This document shows, in pieces, positions 44,263 through 53,692 of a stretch of DNA of 64,000 nt; the stretch's first letter is position 1; each line of letters begins with the position of its first letter. The translations under genes and the position numbers were made by a program. Source of the DNA: an uncultured Woeseiaceae bacterium (lineage in GTDB: Bacteria > Pseudomonadota > Gammaproteobacteria > Steroidobacterales > Woeseiaceae); assembly GCA_947258565.1 (NCBI GenBank), contig CAMYJB010000008.1, forward strand, positions 62,001 to 126,000, in the 5' to 3' direction. The notes beneath the pieces are model-generated. The model worked only from the letters and a program-made list of their open reading frames with translations, did no database searches and had not been told where the DNA came from.

Positions 44263-44869
44263 CTATCTCCGCCTTCATTGCGGCGATCGTCGCCGCGTAG
44301 TCGTCGCTGCCGAAGATGGCGGATCCCGCCACAAATGTGTCGGCACCTGCCGCCGCAATCTCGCCGATATTGTCGACCTTGACGCCTCCGTCGATTTCGA
44401 GACGGATGTCGAACCCGCTGTCGTCGATCATTCGTCGCGCGTCGCGCAGCTTGTCCAGCGCCGAGGGGATGAATTTCTGCCCCCCGAAACCCGGGTTGAC
44501 GGACATCAGCAGCACCATATCGACTTTGTCGATCACGTGCTCGAGCCAGTTCAGCGGCGTCGCGGGATTGAAAACCAGCCCGGCTTTGCAGCCCTCGTCG
44601 CGTATCAGGCCGAGGGAGCGGTCGACGTGCCGGCTCGCTTCCGGATGAAACGTTATGTACGTCGCGCCCGCCTCTGCAAAATCGGGGATGATGCGATCAA
44701 CCGGCTCGACCATCAGGTGCACGTCGATTGGCGCCTCGATGCCGTCGTTGCGCAGCGCTTCGCAAATCAAATGCACGATATCCGCGCCTGCATCGAGAAC
44801 GGCTTTTACGTCTTCACCGAGCCGAGCAAAGTTGGCGGAAAGGATCGAGGGAGCGATGAGTGGTTTCAC
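44249..44869 (-). CDS. rpe: Ribulose-phosphate 3-epimerase with an internal in-frame deletion
   Basis: 206 aa. It is collinear with E. coli Rpe over its whole length ([100 protein letters not shown]). The exception is residue 33, where ADIVH runs straight into LICEALRND. About 16 residues usually present there (HFDVMDNHYVPNLTIGP) are missing, including the catalytic Asp of FDVMD. The other metal and phosphate residues remain. The junction is at 44770/44771 and the frame is kept. It is either an inactive or altered enzyme, or a sequencing/assembly error. Confidence 0.9.
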   Translation of the reverse strand: MKPLIAPSILSANFARLGEDVKAVLDAGADIVHLICEALRNDGIEAPIDVHLMVEPVDRIIPDFAEAGATYITFHPEASRHVDRSLGLIRDEGCKAGLVFNPATPLNWLEHVIDKVDMVLLMSVNPGFGGQKFIPSALDKLRDARRMIDDSGFDIRLEIDGGVKVDNIGEIAAAGADTFVAGSAIFGSDDYAATIAAMKAEIEKAG

Positions 44870-44912
44870 GGGGTTTTCCTCTCAATTACGGCACTAATTT
44901 ACCCGAGATGGG

Positions 44913-45731
44913 CTAGCGGATCGACCGCCGCGCCTTGAGCATCTCATACGCTCCACGAATCTCGCGCGTGCGGCGTTGCGCATCCGCGATTGCGGTCTCG
45001 CCGGGATTGCTGCCCGCAATCTTGTCCGGATGATTGCGGTTCATGAGCCGCCTGTAGGCTCGTTTTATTTCGTCGTTGCTGGACGACTCGTCGACGCCCA
45101 GCGTCGCGTAAGCGCGGCGCAGCCGTGCCGTATCTGCCGTTCCCGCCGGAGAGCGCCGAAAACCCTTTTGCGCCAGGATCATCGCCTCGAGCTGCGCCAG
45201 CTCCACGCGACCGATATCCAGTTCTGTACAGACCGTCCATATCAGCGTCCGCTCACGCGACCGCAGGCGGCTGCCGGCAAGGACGACTTCCAGGAGCAGG
45301 CGGACAAACAGGGTTCGCTGGTCGGCGCGGCGAGCATGCACCCGGCGCAGCTCGCGCACGGTCTGTACCAGCGGGAAACCCGGCCCCTTGCCTTCGTCGA
45401 ACCAGTGTATGGCCCTGCGAACCTGCGCGGGGCTGAGGTTGAGCCGGTGCATGACGAGCCGGGCCGCGCGGATTTCTTCCTCGCTGACACGCCCATCGGC
45501 CTTGGCGAGATGACCCATGCACGTGAACAGGGCGCGAACGTATTCGTCGGAGAGGCGTCCGGAACCGGTTCCAAGATCGTCGAACGCGTGCCGCTCCGCC
45601 GCAAACCCGCGGTCGAACTGCCGGCCGGCGAAATACCCGGCCGCAACCGACAGCATCTTCAAGACCGGCGATACGAGCAGTACGCCCAGCAGAGCTCCCA
45701 AGAAGGTGCCTATGATCCTGCCCCAGTACAA
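44913..45731 (-). CDS. djlA: DjlA-type membrane-anchored DnaJ co-chaperone
   Basis: 272 aa. A Gly-rich membrane helix at the N-terminus ([20 protein letters not shown]) precedes a TerB-like helical domain ([20 protein letters not shown]), and a C-terminal J-domain has LNR-type helices with the HPD motif ([17 protein letters not shown]). It recruits DnaK at the inner membrane. The start is TTG 45731, chosen because AGGAGCAGGA lies directly upstream and because the family starts with the membrane helix; the open frame continues upstream without similarity. It is divergent from purC. Confidence 0.88.
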   Translation of the reverse strand: MYWGRIIGTFLGALLGVLLVSPVLKMLSVAAGYFAGRQFDRGFAAERHAFDDLGTGSGRLSDEYVRALFTCMGHLAKADGRVSEEEIRAARLVMHRLNLSPAQVRRAIHWFDEGKGPGFPLVQTVRELRRVHARRADQRTLFVRLLLEVVLAGSRLRSRERTLIWTVCTELDIGRVELAQLEAMILAQKGFRRSPAGTADTARLRRAYATLGVDESSSNDEIKRAYRRLMNRNHPDKIAGSNPGETAIADAQRRTREIRGAYEMLKARRSIR

Positions 45732-45865
45732 TCCTGCTCCTGACGGCGGTGCCGCACGGTGATACCGGCATCGTAGCGTTTGCGGCGCTGCATGCCTACG
45801 TCCGTGGCTTGCCACACTACAGTCGAACGGCGATCATGCCCGTAGCAACGCCACCGAGCCCGCCT

Positions 45866-46762
45866 ATGACTGACACTGCCGGCGCAATCTTCGAGTCTTC
45901 GATTCCTGGCTACCCGCTGATCGGGCGTGGCAAGGTCCGCGACATCTACAGCATCGACGAAGAGCATCTCCTCATCGTAACCACCGACCGGCTGTCTGCA
46001 TTCGACGTCGTCATGCGCGATCCCGTACCGGGCAAGGGTGAAGTGCTCACGCAGATATCACTTTTCTGGTTCCGCATGATGGAGGAGATCATCGAGAATC
46101 AGCTGACACCCCGGAGCATCGACGACGTCATCGAGGATGCATTGTTACGCGAGCAGTTGCGGCGCCGCTCGCTGGTCGTGAAGCGCCTGAAACCACTGCC
46201 GATCGAGGCAGTGGTTCGGGGCTACCTCATCGGCTCCGGATGGAAGGACTACCAGGAGTCGGGCAAAGTGTGCGGTATCCCCCTCCCCCCGGGACTGCGC
46301 CTGGCCGAGCGCCTCCCCGAGACCCTGTTCACGCCGGCGAGCAAGGCGGAAGCCGGTGACCACGATGAGAACATCACGTTTGAACAGGTGATTGGATTAA
46401 TCGGCGAACGCCTTGCCTCGCGCGTACGCGATGTCTCCATCCAGGTCTACGAAGTGGCTGCCTCGTATGCCCTGCAGCGCGGCATTATCATCGCCGACAC
46501 CAAATTCGAGTTCGGGCTGGACGACGAGGGCCGCCTGTACCTGATCGACGAGGTACTGACGCCCGACTCCTCGCGCTTCTGGCCCGTCGAGGAATACGAG
46601 GTTGGCATGAGCCCGCCGAGCTTCGACAAGCAGTTCGTGCGCGATTACCTCGAGACGCTCGACTGGGACAAAACGGCCCCGGGACCGGAGTTACCCGCGG
46701 AGATCATTGAGAAAACCGCCGAAAAGTACCAGGAGGCCTTCCGCAGGCTGACGAAAGCCTGA
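45866..46762 (+). CDS. purC: Phosphoribosylaminoimidazole-succinocarboxamide synthase
   Basis: 298 aa, the long class found in many proteobacteria. Motifs: [20 protein letters not shown] (ATP site), [40 protein letters not shown] and [20 protein letters not shown]. It joins aspartate to CAIR in purine synthesis. purE and purK lie at 50098-51683, not adjacent. MTDTAGAIF at 45866 is taken as start; ATG 45836 is in frame. Confidence 0.95.
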   Translation: MTDTAGAIFESSIPGYPLIGRGKVRDIYSIDEEHLLIVTTDRLSAFDVVMRDPVPGKGEVLTQISLFWFRMMEEIIENQLTPRSIDDVIEDALLREQLRRRSLVVKRLKPLPIEAVVRGYLIGSGWKDYQESGKVCGIPLPPGLRLAERLPETLFTPASKAEAGDHDENITFEQVIGLIGERLASRVRDVSIQVYEVAASYALQRGIIIADTKFEFGLDDEGRLYLIDEVLTPDSSRFWPVEEYEVGMSPPSFDKQFVRDYLETLDWDKTAPGPELPAEIIEKTAEKYQEAFRRLTKA

Positions 46763-46811
46763 TGCCGGGGGTTACAATGCAACCGCTTGTTGACGGACGA
46801 TTCGCCGCGCC

Positions 46812-48176
46812 ATGAAATTGAACCCGGTCGAGCATCTGAACGAACTCGTGTGGGGTGAGCGCCTCAGGAACCAGGGCGTGCTTGGGCGCGTCGCGAGCTC
46901 GATATTGCGCTACCTGTATGCCGTCCTGCGCGACGTCTTCAGCGGTCAGTTGAATATGCGCGCGATGAGCCTCGTCTACACGACGCTGCTCTCGATTGTG
47001 CCATTGCTGGCATTCAGCTTTTCGATACTCAAGGGTTTCGGCATCCACAGGCAACTCGAGAGACGCATGTATGTGCTGCTCGAGCCGCTCGGTGACAAGG
47101 GCGTCGAGATTACCGACAGGATCATGGCGCTCGTCCATAACGTCAACGGCGGCGTCCTCGGTGGTATCAGCCTCGCGTTCTTCATCTGGACCGCTGTTTC
47201 CATGGTGCAGAAAGTCGAAGAGAGCTTTAACTACGTCTGGTACGTTTCCAAGCCGCGCAGCTTTGCCCGCCGATTCACCGAATACATGTTCGTGCTCCTC
47301 ATCGGCCCCCTCGTCATCGTCATTGCGCTCGGCATGATCACCGGCCTGCAGAATCAGGCCGTCATTCAGTATCTGCTGCAGAACGACATCGTCGGCCCGC
47401 TGTTCGTTGCAACGAGCAAACTGACGCCCTACCTGCTCGTCGCCGGCGTATTCACGTTCCTGTACTGGTTCATGCCCAACACCCGCGTACGCATTTCGTC
47501 AGCTATGATCGGCGGACTGGCGGGCGGCTTCATCTGGGCCAGCATGGTCATTATTTTCACAACGTTCGTCGTCAATGCCGCCAGGACCCAGGCCGTCTAC
47601 GCGAGTTTCGCTATTGCGATCATTACGCTGATCTGGCTGTACCTGAACTGGATTGTCCTGCTGATCGGTTCGCAGCTGGCATTCTATTATCAGAACCCCG
47701 CCTATATGCCGCTTGGACGTCGCGATCCGCAGTTGTCCAATTCGATGCGGGAACGCCTGGCGCTGAACATCATGGTGCTTGTCGGTCAGGCGTTCCGGGA
47801 CCCTCAGCAGTCGCTCGGCGTCCAGGCGATGAGCGAAGAGATGAAGATCCCCTCGCTGACCCTGTGGCCGATAGCGGCCGAACTCGAGAAGAATGCCCTG
47901 CTTACGACGAACGAAAAAGACGAGCTCTTGCCGGGCCGCGATTTGGCGAGGATCCGTCTGCGCGACATTATCGAGGTCGTTCGCAGCCAGGGAGAGACCG
48001 GCTCGTTCCAGGAGCCGCATTGGGAGCACCACGTCGATGGCCTTGGACAGAAACTCGATGACGCGGTATCCGCCACGATCGGCGAAGTGACACTCTCCGA
48101 CCTGCTCGACGACGTGGAGAAGGCGGGCGGCGCCGGCTCAGCTGCCGGCGATGGTCATACCGTCGACGAGGATTGA
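46812..48176 (+). CDS. YihY/BrkB-family inner-membrane protein
   Basis: 454 aa with six membrane helices in the family's order: LVYTTLLSIVPLLAFSFSIL, GISLAFFIWTAVSMVQKVE, MFVLLIGPLVIVIALGMITG, LTPYLLVAGVFTFLYWFMPN, IGGLAGGFIWASMVIIFTT and AIAIITLIWLYLNWIVLLIG. The C-terminal 140 residues are cytoplasmic and charged, partly resembling a winged-helix/MarR-like tail (SEEMKIPSLTLWPIAAELEK). The function is uncertain; old annotation as RNase BN is wrong for this family. Its 3' end overlaps pmbA by 39 bp, convergent. Confidence 0.9.
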   Translation: MKLNPVEHLNELVWGERLRNQGVLGRVASSILRYLYAVLRDVFSGQLNMRAMSLVYTTLLSIVPLLAFSFSILKGFGIHRQLERRMYVLLEPLGDKGVEITDRIMALVHNVNGGVLGGISLAFFIWTAVSMVQKVEESFNYVWYVSKPRSFARRFTEYMFVLLIGPLVIVIALGMITGLQNQAVIQYLLQNDIVGPLFVATSKLTPYLLVAGVFTFLYWFMPNTRVRISSAMIGGLAGGFIWASMVIIFTTFVVNAARTQAVYASFAIAIITLIWLYLNWIVLLIGSQLAFYYQNPAYMPLGRRDPQLSNSMRERLALNIMVLVGQAFRDPQQSLGVQAMSEEMKIPSLTLWPIAAELEKNALLTTNEKDELLPGRDLARIRLRDIIEVVRSQGETGSFQEPHWEHHVDGLGQKLDDAVSATIGEVTLSDLLDDVEKAGGAGSAAGDGHTVDED

Positions 48177-49484
48177 TCCGCAGCGGATTCCGCCGCGCAG
48201 GTCCTGGTCCCGGCCCACGGCAACGATACGTGCGTAGAGGTCGCGCAGGTTGCCGGCAATCGTGATTTCGTGCACCGGGTAGCTTATCTCGCCGTCTTCG
48301 ACCCAGCGGCCGACGGCCCCCCGGGAATAATCACCCGTAACCGTATTGACGCCCTGCCCGATCAACTCCTCGACGAGCAACCCCGTGCCCATCTCGGCCA
48401 GCAGCGTCTCCATGCCCTCCGCGTTCCCCGGTACGATGAGGTTCTGCGCGCCGCCCGCGTTTGCCGTCGTCTCGAGTCCGAGACGACGCGCGGAGTAGCT
48501 ACTGAGGACATACCCCTGGAGCACACCATCGGTCACGATATCGCGGTCGTACGTCGCTACCCCCTCGCCATCGTACGGCACACTCGCCAGGCCTTTCGGG
48601 ATGTGCGGGCGTTCCGCGATGCTGATGAATGCGGGGAAGATCTTCTCCCCCGCCGCATCGAGCAGGAATGAAGAGCGACGGTACTGCGCGCCGCCGGCAA
48701 TAGCGCCGATCACGTGTCCGATAAAACCGCGAGCCAGCTCGGGTGTGAAAAGCACAGGCGCGCGCGTGGTCTTTATCTTTCGCGCGCCCAGTCTTTGCAG
48801 CGCCCGCGTCGCGGCTTTCACACCGATGGACTCGACGCTGTCCAGGTCAGCCGGGTCACGAGCCGAACTGTAGTAATAATCCCGCTCCATGTCGCCGTCT
48901 GCATTACCGAGGACCGCACAACTGACCGTGTGGCTGGTCTTGGCGTAGCTGCCGACAAACCCGTGCGTATTGCCGTAAGCCCGCACGCCGCGGTTCGTCC
49001 ACACCGTGGCACCCTCGGAGTTCGAGATTCGTTTGTCGTAGCCCAGCGCTGCCGCTTCGCAGGCAATAGCAAGGTCGATCGCAGCCGTCGCATCCAGGCT
49101 CCAGGGGTGGTCCAGGTCCAGGTCGGGCACCCTGGTACACATGCGATCGGCATCCGCGAGGCCGGCGTATTTGTCCTCGGCCGTATAGCTCGCGAAGGTG
49201 CATGCCTTGCCGACTGCCTCGCGGATTGCCTCGCCCGAGATATCCGAGGTGCTCGCGCTGCCCTTGCGGGAACCCAGGTAGACGGTGATGCCGATGCCGC
49301 GATCATTGGTGTACTCGAGGTTCTCCACGTCGCCCAACCTGGCCGTCGCGGCCAGGCCTATGTCATGGCTGACGGCAACCTCTGCCTGGTCGACGCCGCG
49401 AGCTCGTGCTTCATCAAGTGCGCTGGCGACGATGTCTTCGAGCGCTTGCTGCCCGAGCGATTGCGGTGCCTGGAGCTCGCCCAT
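48138..49484 (-). CDS. pmbA: Metallopeptidase subunit PmbA/TldE
   Basis: 448 aa of the TldD/PmbA family: VDQAEVAVSHDIGLAATAR, ENLEYTNDRGIGITVYLGSR, SASTSDISGEAIREAVGKA, SRGAVGRWVEDGEISYPVHE and the C-terminal GSILVDGMTIAG. With TldD (53693) it forms a heterodimeric zinc protease that degrades unfolded peptides and matures some antibiotic peptides. It lacks the HExxxH motif, as expected for the E subunit. Divergent from yjgA, the usual arrangement. Confidence 0.93.
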   Translation of the reverse strand: MGELQAPQSLGQQALEDIVASALDEARARGVDQAEVAVSHDIGLAATARLGDVENLEYTNDRGIGITVYLGSRKGSASTSDISGEAIREAVGKACTFASYTAEDKYAGLADADRMCTRVPDLDLDHPWSLDATAAIDLAIACEAAALGYDKRISNSEGATVWTNRGVRAYGNTHGFVGSYAKTSHTVSCAVLGNADGDMERDYYYSSARDPADLDSVESIGVKAATRALQRLGARKIKTTRAPVLFTPELARGFIGHVIGAIAGGAQYRRSSFLLDAAGEKIFPAFISIAERPHIPKGLASVPYDGEGVATYDRDIVTDGVLQGYVLSSYSARRLGLETTANAGGAQNLIVPGNAEGMETLLAEMGTGLLVEELIGQGVNTVTGDYSRGAVGRWVEDGEISYPVHEITIAGNLRDLYARIVAVGRDQDLRGGIRCGSILVDGMTIAGS

Positions 49485-49591
49485 GCAATGCTTCCCTGTA
49501 ATCCCGGTTCGGCCGGCACGGGACGCATGCTAGACTTCCGCCCCGTTCCGCCACGACCGGTCCCAATTGAACAAGCCGAGTAGCTTAGCCG

Positions 49592-50101
49592 GTGACCCAG
49601 CCAAAGCCCAGCAAATCCGCACGAAAAAGAGAGCAGCTGGAACTGCAGCACCTCGGCGAGCGGCTGATCGAACTCACCGCTGAAGAGTTGCGTGCACTGC
49701 CGATCGATGAACGCCTGCGCGAGGCCGTGCTCACCGCGTCGAGGATGCGCGCGCACGGGGCGCTGCGCCGGCAAAAACAACTGATCGGCAAACTGATGCG
49801 CGACTGCGACCCGGAGCCAATCCGGCGCGCGCTGGATGCTCGCGGCGCCGACAATCGCCGGGCGAAGCGCCTATTCGCCGACGCGGAGCGATGGCGTGAC
49901 AGGATTACCGCCGAAGGCGATGCTGCCGCGCGATCGCTCTGCGAGCAGAGCGGTGCCGATGTGGGACCGTTCATCGAGCTGCTCAACCGTATCCGGAGCG
50001 CGCCGAATGAACGCATCGAGAAGGGACTTCGCCGCCAGCTGTTCCGCGAGATCCACGATGCGCTGATGGCCGCGGCGCAGGATGATAGAATTTCGCGATG
50101 A
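49592..50101 (+). CDS. yjgA: DarP/YjgA ribosome-assembly factor
   Basis: 169 aa, the usual family length, all-helical and basic: [50 protein letters not shown] [19 protein letters not shown] and [11 protein letters not shown]. It associates with the 50S subunit during assembly. GTG 49592 is the start. Its TGA overlaps the purE ATG by four bases, which joins it to the purEK operon. Confidence 0.92.
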   Translation: MTQPKPSKSARKREQLELQHLGERLIELTAEELRALPIDERLREAVLTASRMRAHGALRRQKQLIGKLMRDCDPEPIRRALDARGADNRRAKRLFADAERWRDRITAEGDAAARSLCEQSGADVGPFIELLNRIRSAPNERIEKGLRRQLFREIHDALMAAAQDDRISR

Positions 50102-50586
50102 AATACCAAGTCGGCATCATCATGGGCTCACGCTCGGACTGGGACACGATGCGTCACGCGAGCGAGACGCTCGATGCGCTGAATGTCCCTCACGAAATCC
50201 GTGTCGTGTCCGCACACCGCACACCCGACCTGTTGTTCGAGTATGCGGAGGCGGCGCTCGAACGGGGGCTCAAGGCCATCATCGCGGGTGCCGGCGGTGC
50301 GGCCCACCTGCCCGGCATGACGGCCGCCAAGACCCGCGTTCCGGTAATCGGTGTTCCCGTCCAGTCGAGAGCGCTCAGCGGGCAGGACTCGCTGTTGTCG
50401 ATCGTGCAGATGCCGGCCGGCGTGCCGGTGGCCTCGATGGCGATCGGCAAGGCCGGCGCTATCAACGCGGCGTTGTTCGCCGCAGCGATCGTGGCCAACG
50501 AGGACTCCGCAGTGGCCGGTGCGCTCGATCAGTACCGCCAGACCCAGACTGACACGGTCCTGGCCAATCCGGACCCCCGGCACTAG
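50098..50586 (+). CDS. purE: N5-carboxyaminoimidazole ribonucleotide mutase
   Basis: 162 aa, class I Pur[58 protein letters not shown] and [20 protein letters not shown] contain the active-site residues, including the SAHRTP loop. It converts N5-CAIR to CAIR. The ATG overlaps the yjgA stop; purK follows 8 bp later. Confidence 0.97.
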   Translation: MKYQVGIIMGSRSDWDTMRHASETLDALNVPHEIRVVSAHRTPDLLFEYAEAALERGLKAIIAGAGGAAHLPGMTAAKTRVPVIGVPVQSRALSGQDSLLSIVQMPAGVPVASMAIGKAGAINAALFAAAIVANEDSAVAGALDQYRQTQTDTVLANPDPRH

Positions 50587-50594
50587 CGTCGCCC

Positions 50595-51683
50595 ATGCGT
50601 GTCGGCATAGTCGGTGCCGGGCAACTCGGCCAGATGCTCGGCTTTGCAGGGCGCGTGATCGGTGTCGCGTGTCACTACCTCGATCCGTCTGATACGCCGC
50701 CGGCAGCCGATGCCGGCGAGGTTATCCGCCGCGCATTCGATGATGCCGAGGCGCTCGACGAACTCGCCGCGACCTGCGAGGTCATCACTTACGAGTTCGA
50801 GAACGTGCCCGTCGAGGCCCTGCTCGGAATCGCCGGCCGTGTTCCCGTTTTTCCACCACCCGAGGCTCTTCGAACGGCACAGGACCGGCTTGCCGAGAAA
50901 CGCCTGTTCGACGAACTGCAGATTCCCTTGCCGCGCTATCGTGCGGTCGATTCGCTGGACGATCTGCACGCGGCGGTGAACGCCATCGGGCTGCCGTTGG
51001 TCCTCAAGACCCGCCGTTTCGGCTATGACGGCAAGGGCCAGTTTGTCGTTGAAACCACGGACGACATTAGTGCCGCGTGGCAGGAACTGGCCGGCGCGGC
51101 GCTCATAGCCGAGCAATGGCTGGATTTCGATTACGAGGTCTCGGCGATCGGAGTGCGAGCCACCGGTGGCGACACCGCACTGTATTCGCTGACGCGTAAC
51201 GAACATGCAGCGGGCATATTGCGGCGGTCTCGCGCGCCGGTCGATGCGCCCGACCTGGAAGTGAAGGCGCAGGCTTACATGCACAGCCTGCTCGCCCGCC
51301 TCGACTATGTCGGCGTGCTGGCTCTGGAGCTATTCGTGGTCGGGGATCGATTGCTGGCGAATGAATTCGCTCCCCGGGTGCACAACTCCGGGCACTGGAC
51401 CATCGAAGGCGCGGCAACCAGTCAATTTGAAAACCACCTGCGCGCTATCACGAATCAGCCGCTTGGCTCCACGGCCTGCCGGGGCCACGCCGGCATGGTC
51501 AACCTGATCGGCGAAATTCCGGAAGTGGCCCGAAATCTGCAGATTGCCGGCTGCTGGTTGCACGATTATGGCAAGAGCCCCCGCAAGGGCCGCAAGCTCG
51601 GGCATATCACGGTCGTCGCCGACTCGGCCCGCGAACGCGACCAGCGTCTGCAGCAGGTCGAGGCAGCGCTCGCGAAAGTGTGA
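50595..51683 (+). CDS. purK: N5-carboxyaminoimidazole ribonucleotide synthase
   Basis: 362 aa ATP-grasp enzyme: VGIVGAGQLGQMLGFAGRVI, CEVITYEFENVPVEAL, LPLVLKTRRFGYDGKGQFVV (ATP site), LIAEQWLDFDYEVSAIG, ELFVVGDRLLANEFAPRVHN and SGHWTIEGAATSQFENHLRA. It makes N5-CAIR from AIR, bicarbonate and ATP. Lies directly after purE. Confidence 0.97.
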   Translation: MRVGIVGAGQLGQMLGFAGRVIGVACHYLDPSDTPPAADAGEVIRRAFDDAEALDELAATCEVITYEFENVPVEALLGIAGRVPVFPPPEALRTAQDRLAEKRLFDELQIPLPRYRAVDSLDDLHAAVNAIGLPLVLKTRRFGYDGKGQFVVETTDDISAAWQELAGAALIAEQWLDFDYEVSAIGVRATGGDTALYSLTRNEHAAGILRRSRAPVDAPDLEVKAQAYMHSLLARLDYVGVLALELFVVGDRLLANEFAPRVHNSGHWTIEGAATSQFENHLRAITNQPLGSTACRGHAGMVNLIGEIPEVARNLQIAGCWLHDYGKSPRKGRKLGHITVVADSARERDQRLQQVEAALAKV

Positions 51684-51815
51684 CGCAGTCGACCCGTCGT
51701 TGTGGCACCCGGTAATGGCCGCGGGCGGCCAAAAGCAGGTAAACTGCACGAGTTAGGCGTTGCAAGCGGCTGAACGGCCGAAGAAAACACCCGAGTAGCC
51801 AGGCAAGCGAACAGG

Positions 51816-53090
51816 ATGTCATACCTCAAACATTTCGAACTCAACGAGCAGCCTTTCCGGCTGACGCCCGACCCTGCTTTCGTCTACTGGAGCAAGCAGC
51901 ATTCCCGGGCCAAGGCCTACATGGAATCCACAATCTGGCTGGCTGACGGTTTTGTTGTCATCACGGGTGAAATTGGCTCCGGCAAAACCACGCTGCTGCA
52001 GTCGTATCTCGAGGAACTCGACGACAGCATCGTCTACGCGGTCGTCTCGCAGACCCAGCTCACCGCCACGGAATTCCTGCAGGCGACACTGACGGAATTC
52101 GGCTTCAAGCCCTTCGACAAGCACAAGGTCGAACTGCTGGACATGCTGAACATGTTCCTGATCGAACAGTATGCGAACGATAAAAAGGTGGTGCTGATCG
52201 TCGACGAAGCGCAGAACCTGTCGCTCAAGGTCCTCGAGGAAATCCGCATGCTGTCGAACATCGAGACGCACAAGGAAAAAGTGCTGCGCATTATCCTGGC
52301 CGGGCAGCCGGAGCTCAGGGAGAAGCTCGACTCCCCCAAGCTGAAGCAGCTCGCACAGCGGGTGCGGCTGCGATTCCACCTCGGCGCGCTGGACAAACAT
52401 GATACGCGCGCCTACATCAACCACCGTCTGAAGGTTGCGGGCGCGGCTTCTGACAAGCTGATCGCCGCGGATGCGCTGGACGTTATTTATCGCTATACGG
52501 GCGGCGTGCCGCGCCTCATCAATACGCTTTGCGACACCGCATTGTTGTGCGCGTTCGCCGACAGCAAGCCGGCCGTATCCGTCGATGACATCATGGCGGC
52601 CGTCACGGAGCTCGACTGGGACGAGCACGAGAGCAATACGGGCGTCTACGAACAGCTGCAGCAGATCGCCAGCCGCCGTCCGGGGACCGAATCACACGTC
52701 ATGCAGATCGAGGTCAGGGTGAATGGCGAATCGGAAGCGATCCATACCTTTCCACCCGGCCGGATCATCGTCGGCCGCTCGCCGGACAATGAAATCTATA
52801 TAAAGAGCAAGTTTGTGAGCCGGCACCATCTGCAGCTGGTTTGCGACACCGAACGCTGCGTCATCGAGGACCTGAACAGCACCAACGGTGTCTTCATCGG
52901 CGAGGCCCAGGTCAAGAAGCGCGAACTGGTCAGCGGCGACGCAATATCACTTGGCGTTCACGAGCTCATCTACACGAATATCGCTACGGGCGCCCACGCG
53001 GAGGCCGGCGCGGAAACGGATTTCGAGGACACGCATGACGACGTTACCCCGGTCGTCAAGCAAGCGCCCGTAAGCCAGGAGCAGGGTTAG
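51816..53090 (+). CDS. ExeA/GspA-type AAA ATPase fused to an FHA domain
   Basis: 424 aa. The N-terminal part is an ExeA-like ATPase: FRLTPDPAFVYWSKQHSRAK, Walker A GEIGSGKTTLLQ, Walker B VVLIVDEAQNL, sensor-like RIILAGQPELREKL and YTGGVPRLINTLCDTALLCA. After about residue 300 comes an FHA domain (GRSPDNEIYIKSKFVSRHHL, EDLNSTNGVFIGEAQV), which binds phosphothreonine. ExeA proteins insert secretion or envelope machines through the peptidoglycan, but no secretin or GspB partner is adjacent. The FHA part suggests control by a Ser/Thr kinase located elsewhere. Confidence 0.9.
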   Translation: MSYLKHFELNEQPFRLTPDPAFVYWSKQHSRAKAYMESTIWLADGFVVITGEIGSGKTTLLQSYLEELDDSIVYAVVSQTQLTATEFLQATLTEFGFKPFDKHKVELLDMLNMFLIEQYANDKKVVLIVDEAQNLSLKVLEEIRMLSNIETHKEKVLRIILAGQPELREKLDSPKLKQLAQRVRLRFHLGALDKHDTRAYINHRLKVAGAASDKLIAADALDVIYRYTGGVPRLINTLCDTALLCAFADSKPAVSVDDIMAAVTELDWDEHESNTGVYEQLQQIASRRPGTESHVMQIEVRVNGESEAIHTFPPGRIIVGRSPDNEIYIKSKFVSRHHLQLVCDTERCVIEDLNSTNGVFIGEAQVKKRELVSGDAISLGVHELIYTNIATGAHAEAGAETDFEDTHDDVTPVVKQAPVSQEQG

Positions 53091-53094
53091 CCTG

Positions 53095-53298
53095 CTAGCC
53101 GCCGCGCCTCTGCGTAACGCGCGAATCGCGCCGCTTCAGCAACACCACGAGTCCGCCCACGAGGCAGACGACACCGGTAACGAAACAGATCGTCGGCCAG
53201 TACCAGTGGTTTACGTACATCGATGCGGACAGCGAGATTACGCCGACGAGCAGGTAGAAGTACGGCAAGCTCTCGTAGATTGGCTTTGAGATCCACAT
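53095..53298 (-). CDS. Small two-helix membrane protein
   Basis: 67 aa: MWISKPIYESLPYFYLLVGV leads into a first helix, then WYWPTICFVTGVVCLVGGLV a second, and a basic tail. It resembles many small inner-membrane proteins of unknown function. Start at 53298; a longer frame to 53337 is open without a better ribosome-binding site. Four bases separate its stop from that of the ExeA-FHA gene, convergent. Confidence 0.55.
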   Translation of the reverse strand: MWISKPIYESLPYFYLLVGVISLSASMYVNHWYWPTICFVTGVVCLVGGLVVLLKRRDSRVTQRRGG

Positions 53299-53391
53299 GG
53301 CGACTGAACGGGAACCCCGGGGCAATCCATTGTCCACGGCCGACGCGCCGCCGTCCAGTGGTCCCGGGCGCGCTTGCGGCCGCTAGCCGGT

Positions 53392-53556
53392 TCAGGCCAG
53401 GCGGAAAAGGCGCAGCAGCTTCGCGAGGATCGAGTCGGAAAGCCCGTCTACTGACAGATCAGGCTCGAAATCGCCACTGTCGCGGCGGATTCCCTGCGCC
53501 AGTGTCTGCGACCCGGCATCCATGTCTTTTTCGGTTATTGTGCTCTCGAACGCCAT
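53392..53556 (-). CDS. Short hypothetical protein
   Basis: 54 aa (MAFESTITEKDMDAGSQTLA then RRDSGDFEPDLSVD and a Leu-rich end ILAKLLRLFRLA). The ATG at 53556 has GAGGAAAA upstream at a usable distance. The C-terminal amphipathic helix is the only feature of note. No family recognised; it could be a real small protein or a chance frame. Confidence 0.45.
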   Translation of the reverse strand: MAFESTITEKDMDAGSQTLAQGIRRDSGDFEPDLSVDGLSDSILAKLLRLFRLA

Positions 53557-53692
53557 GATTCGTTTTCCTCCGTGAGACGCCGGGAACGATACCGCAACCT
53601 GCAAGGCAATGCGGTGAAACAGCTCACAAGCCTTGAAAAACCGCGCGTAACGACCTTTATGTCAATAGTCGCATCGCGGCGACACCTGGAGT

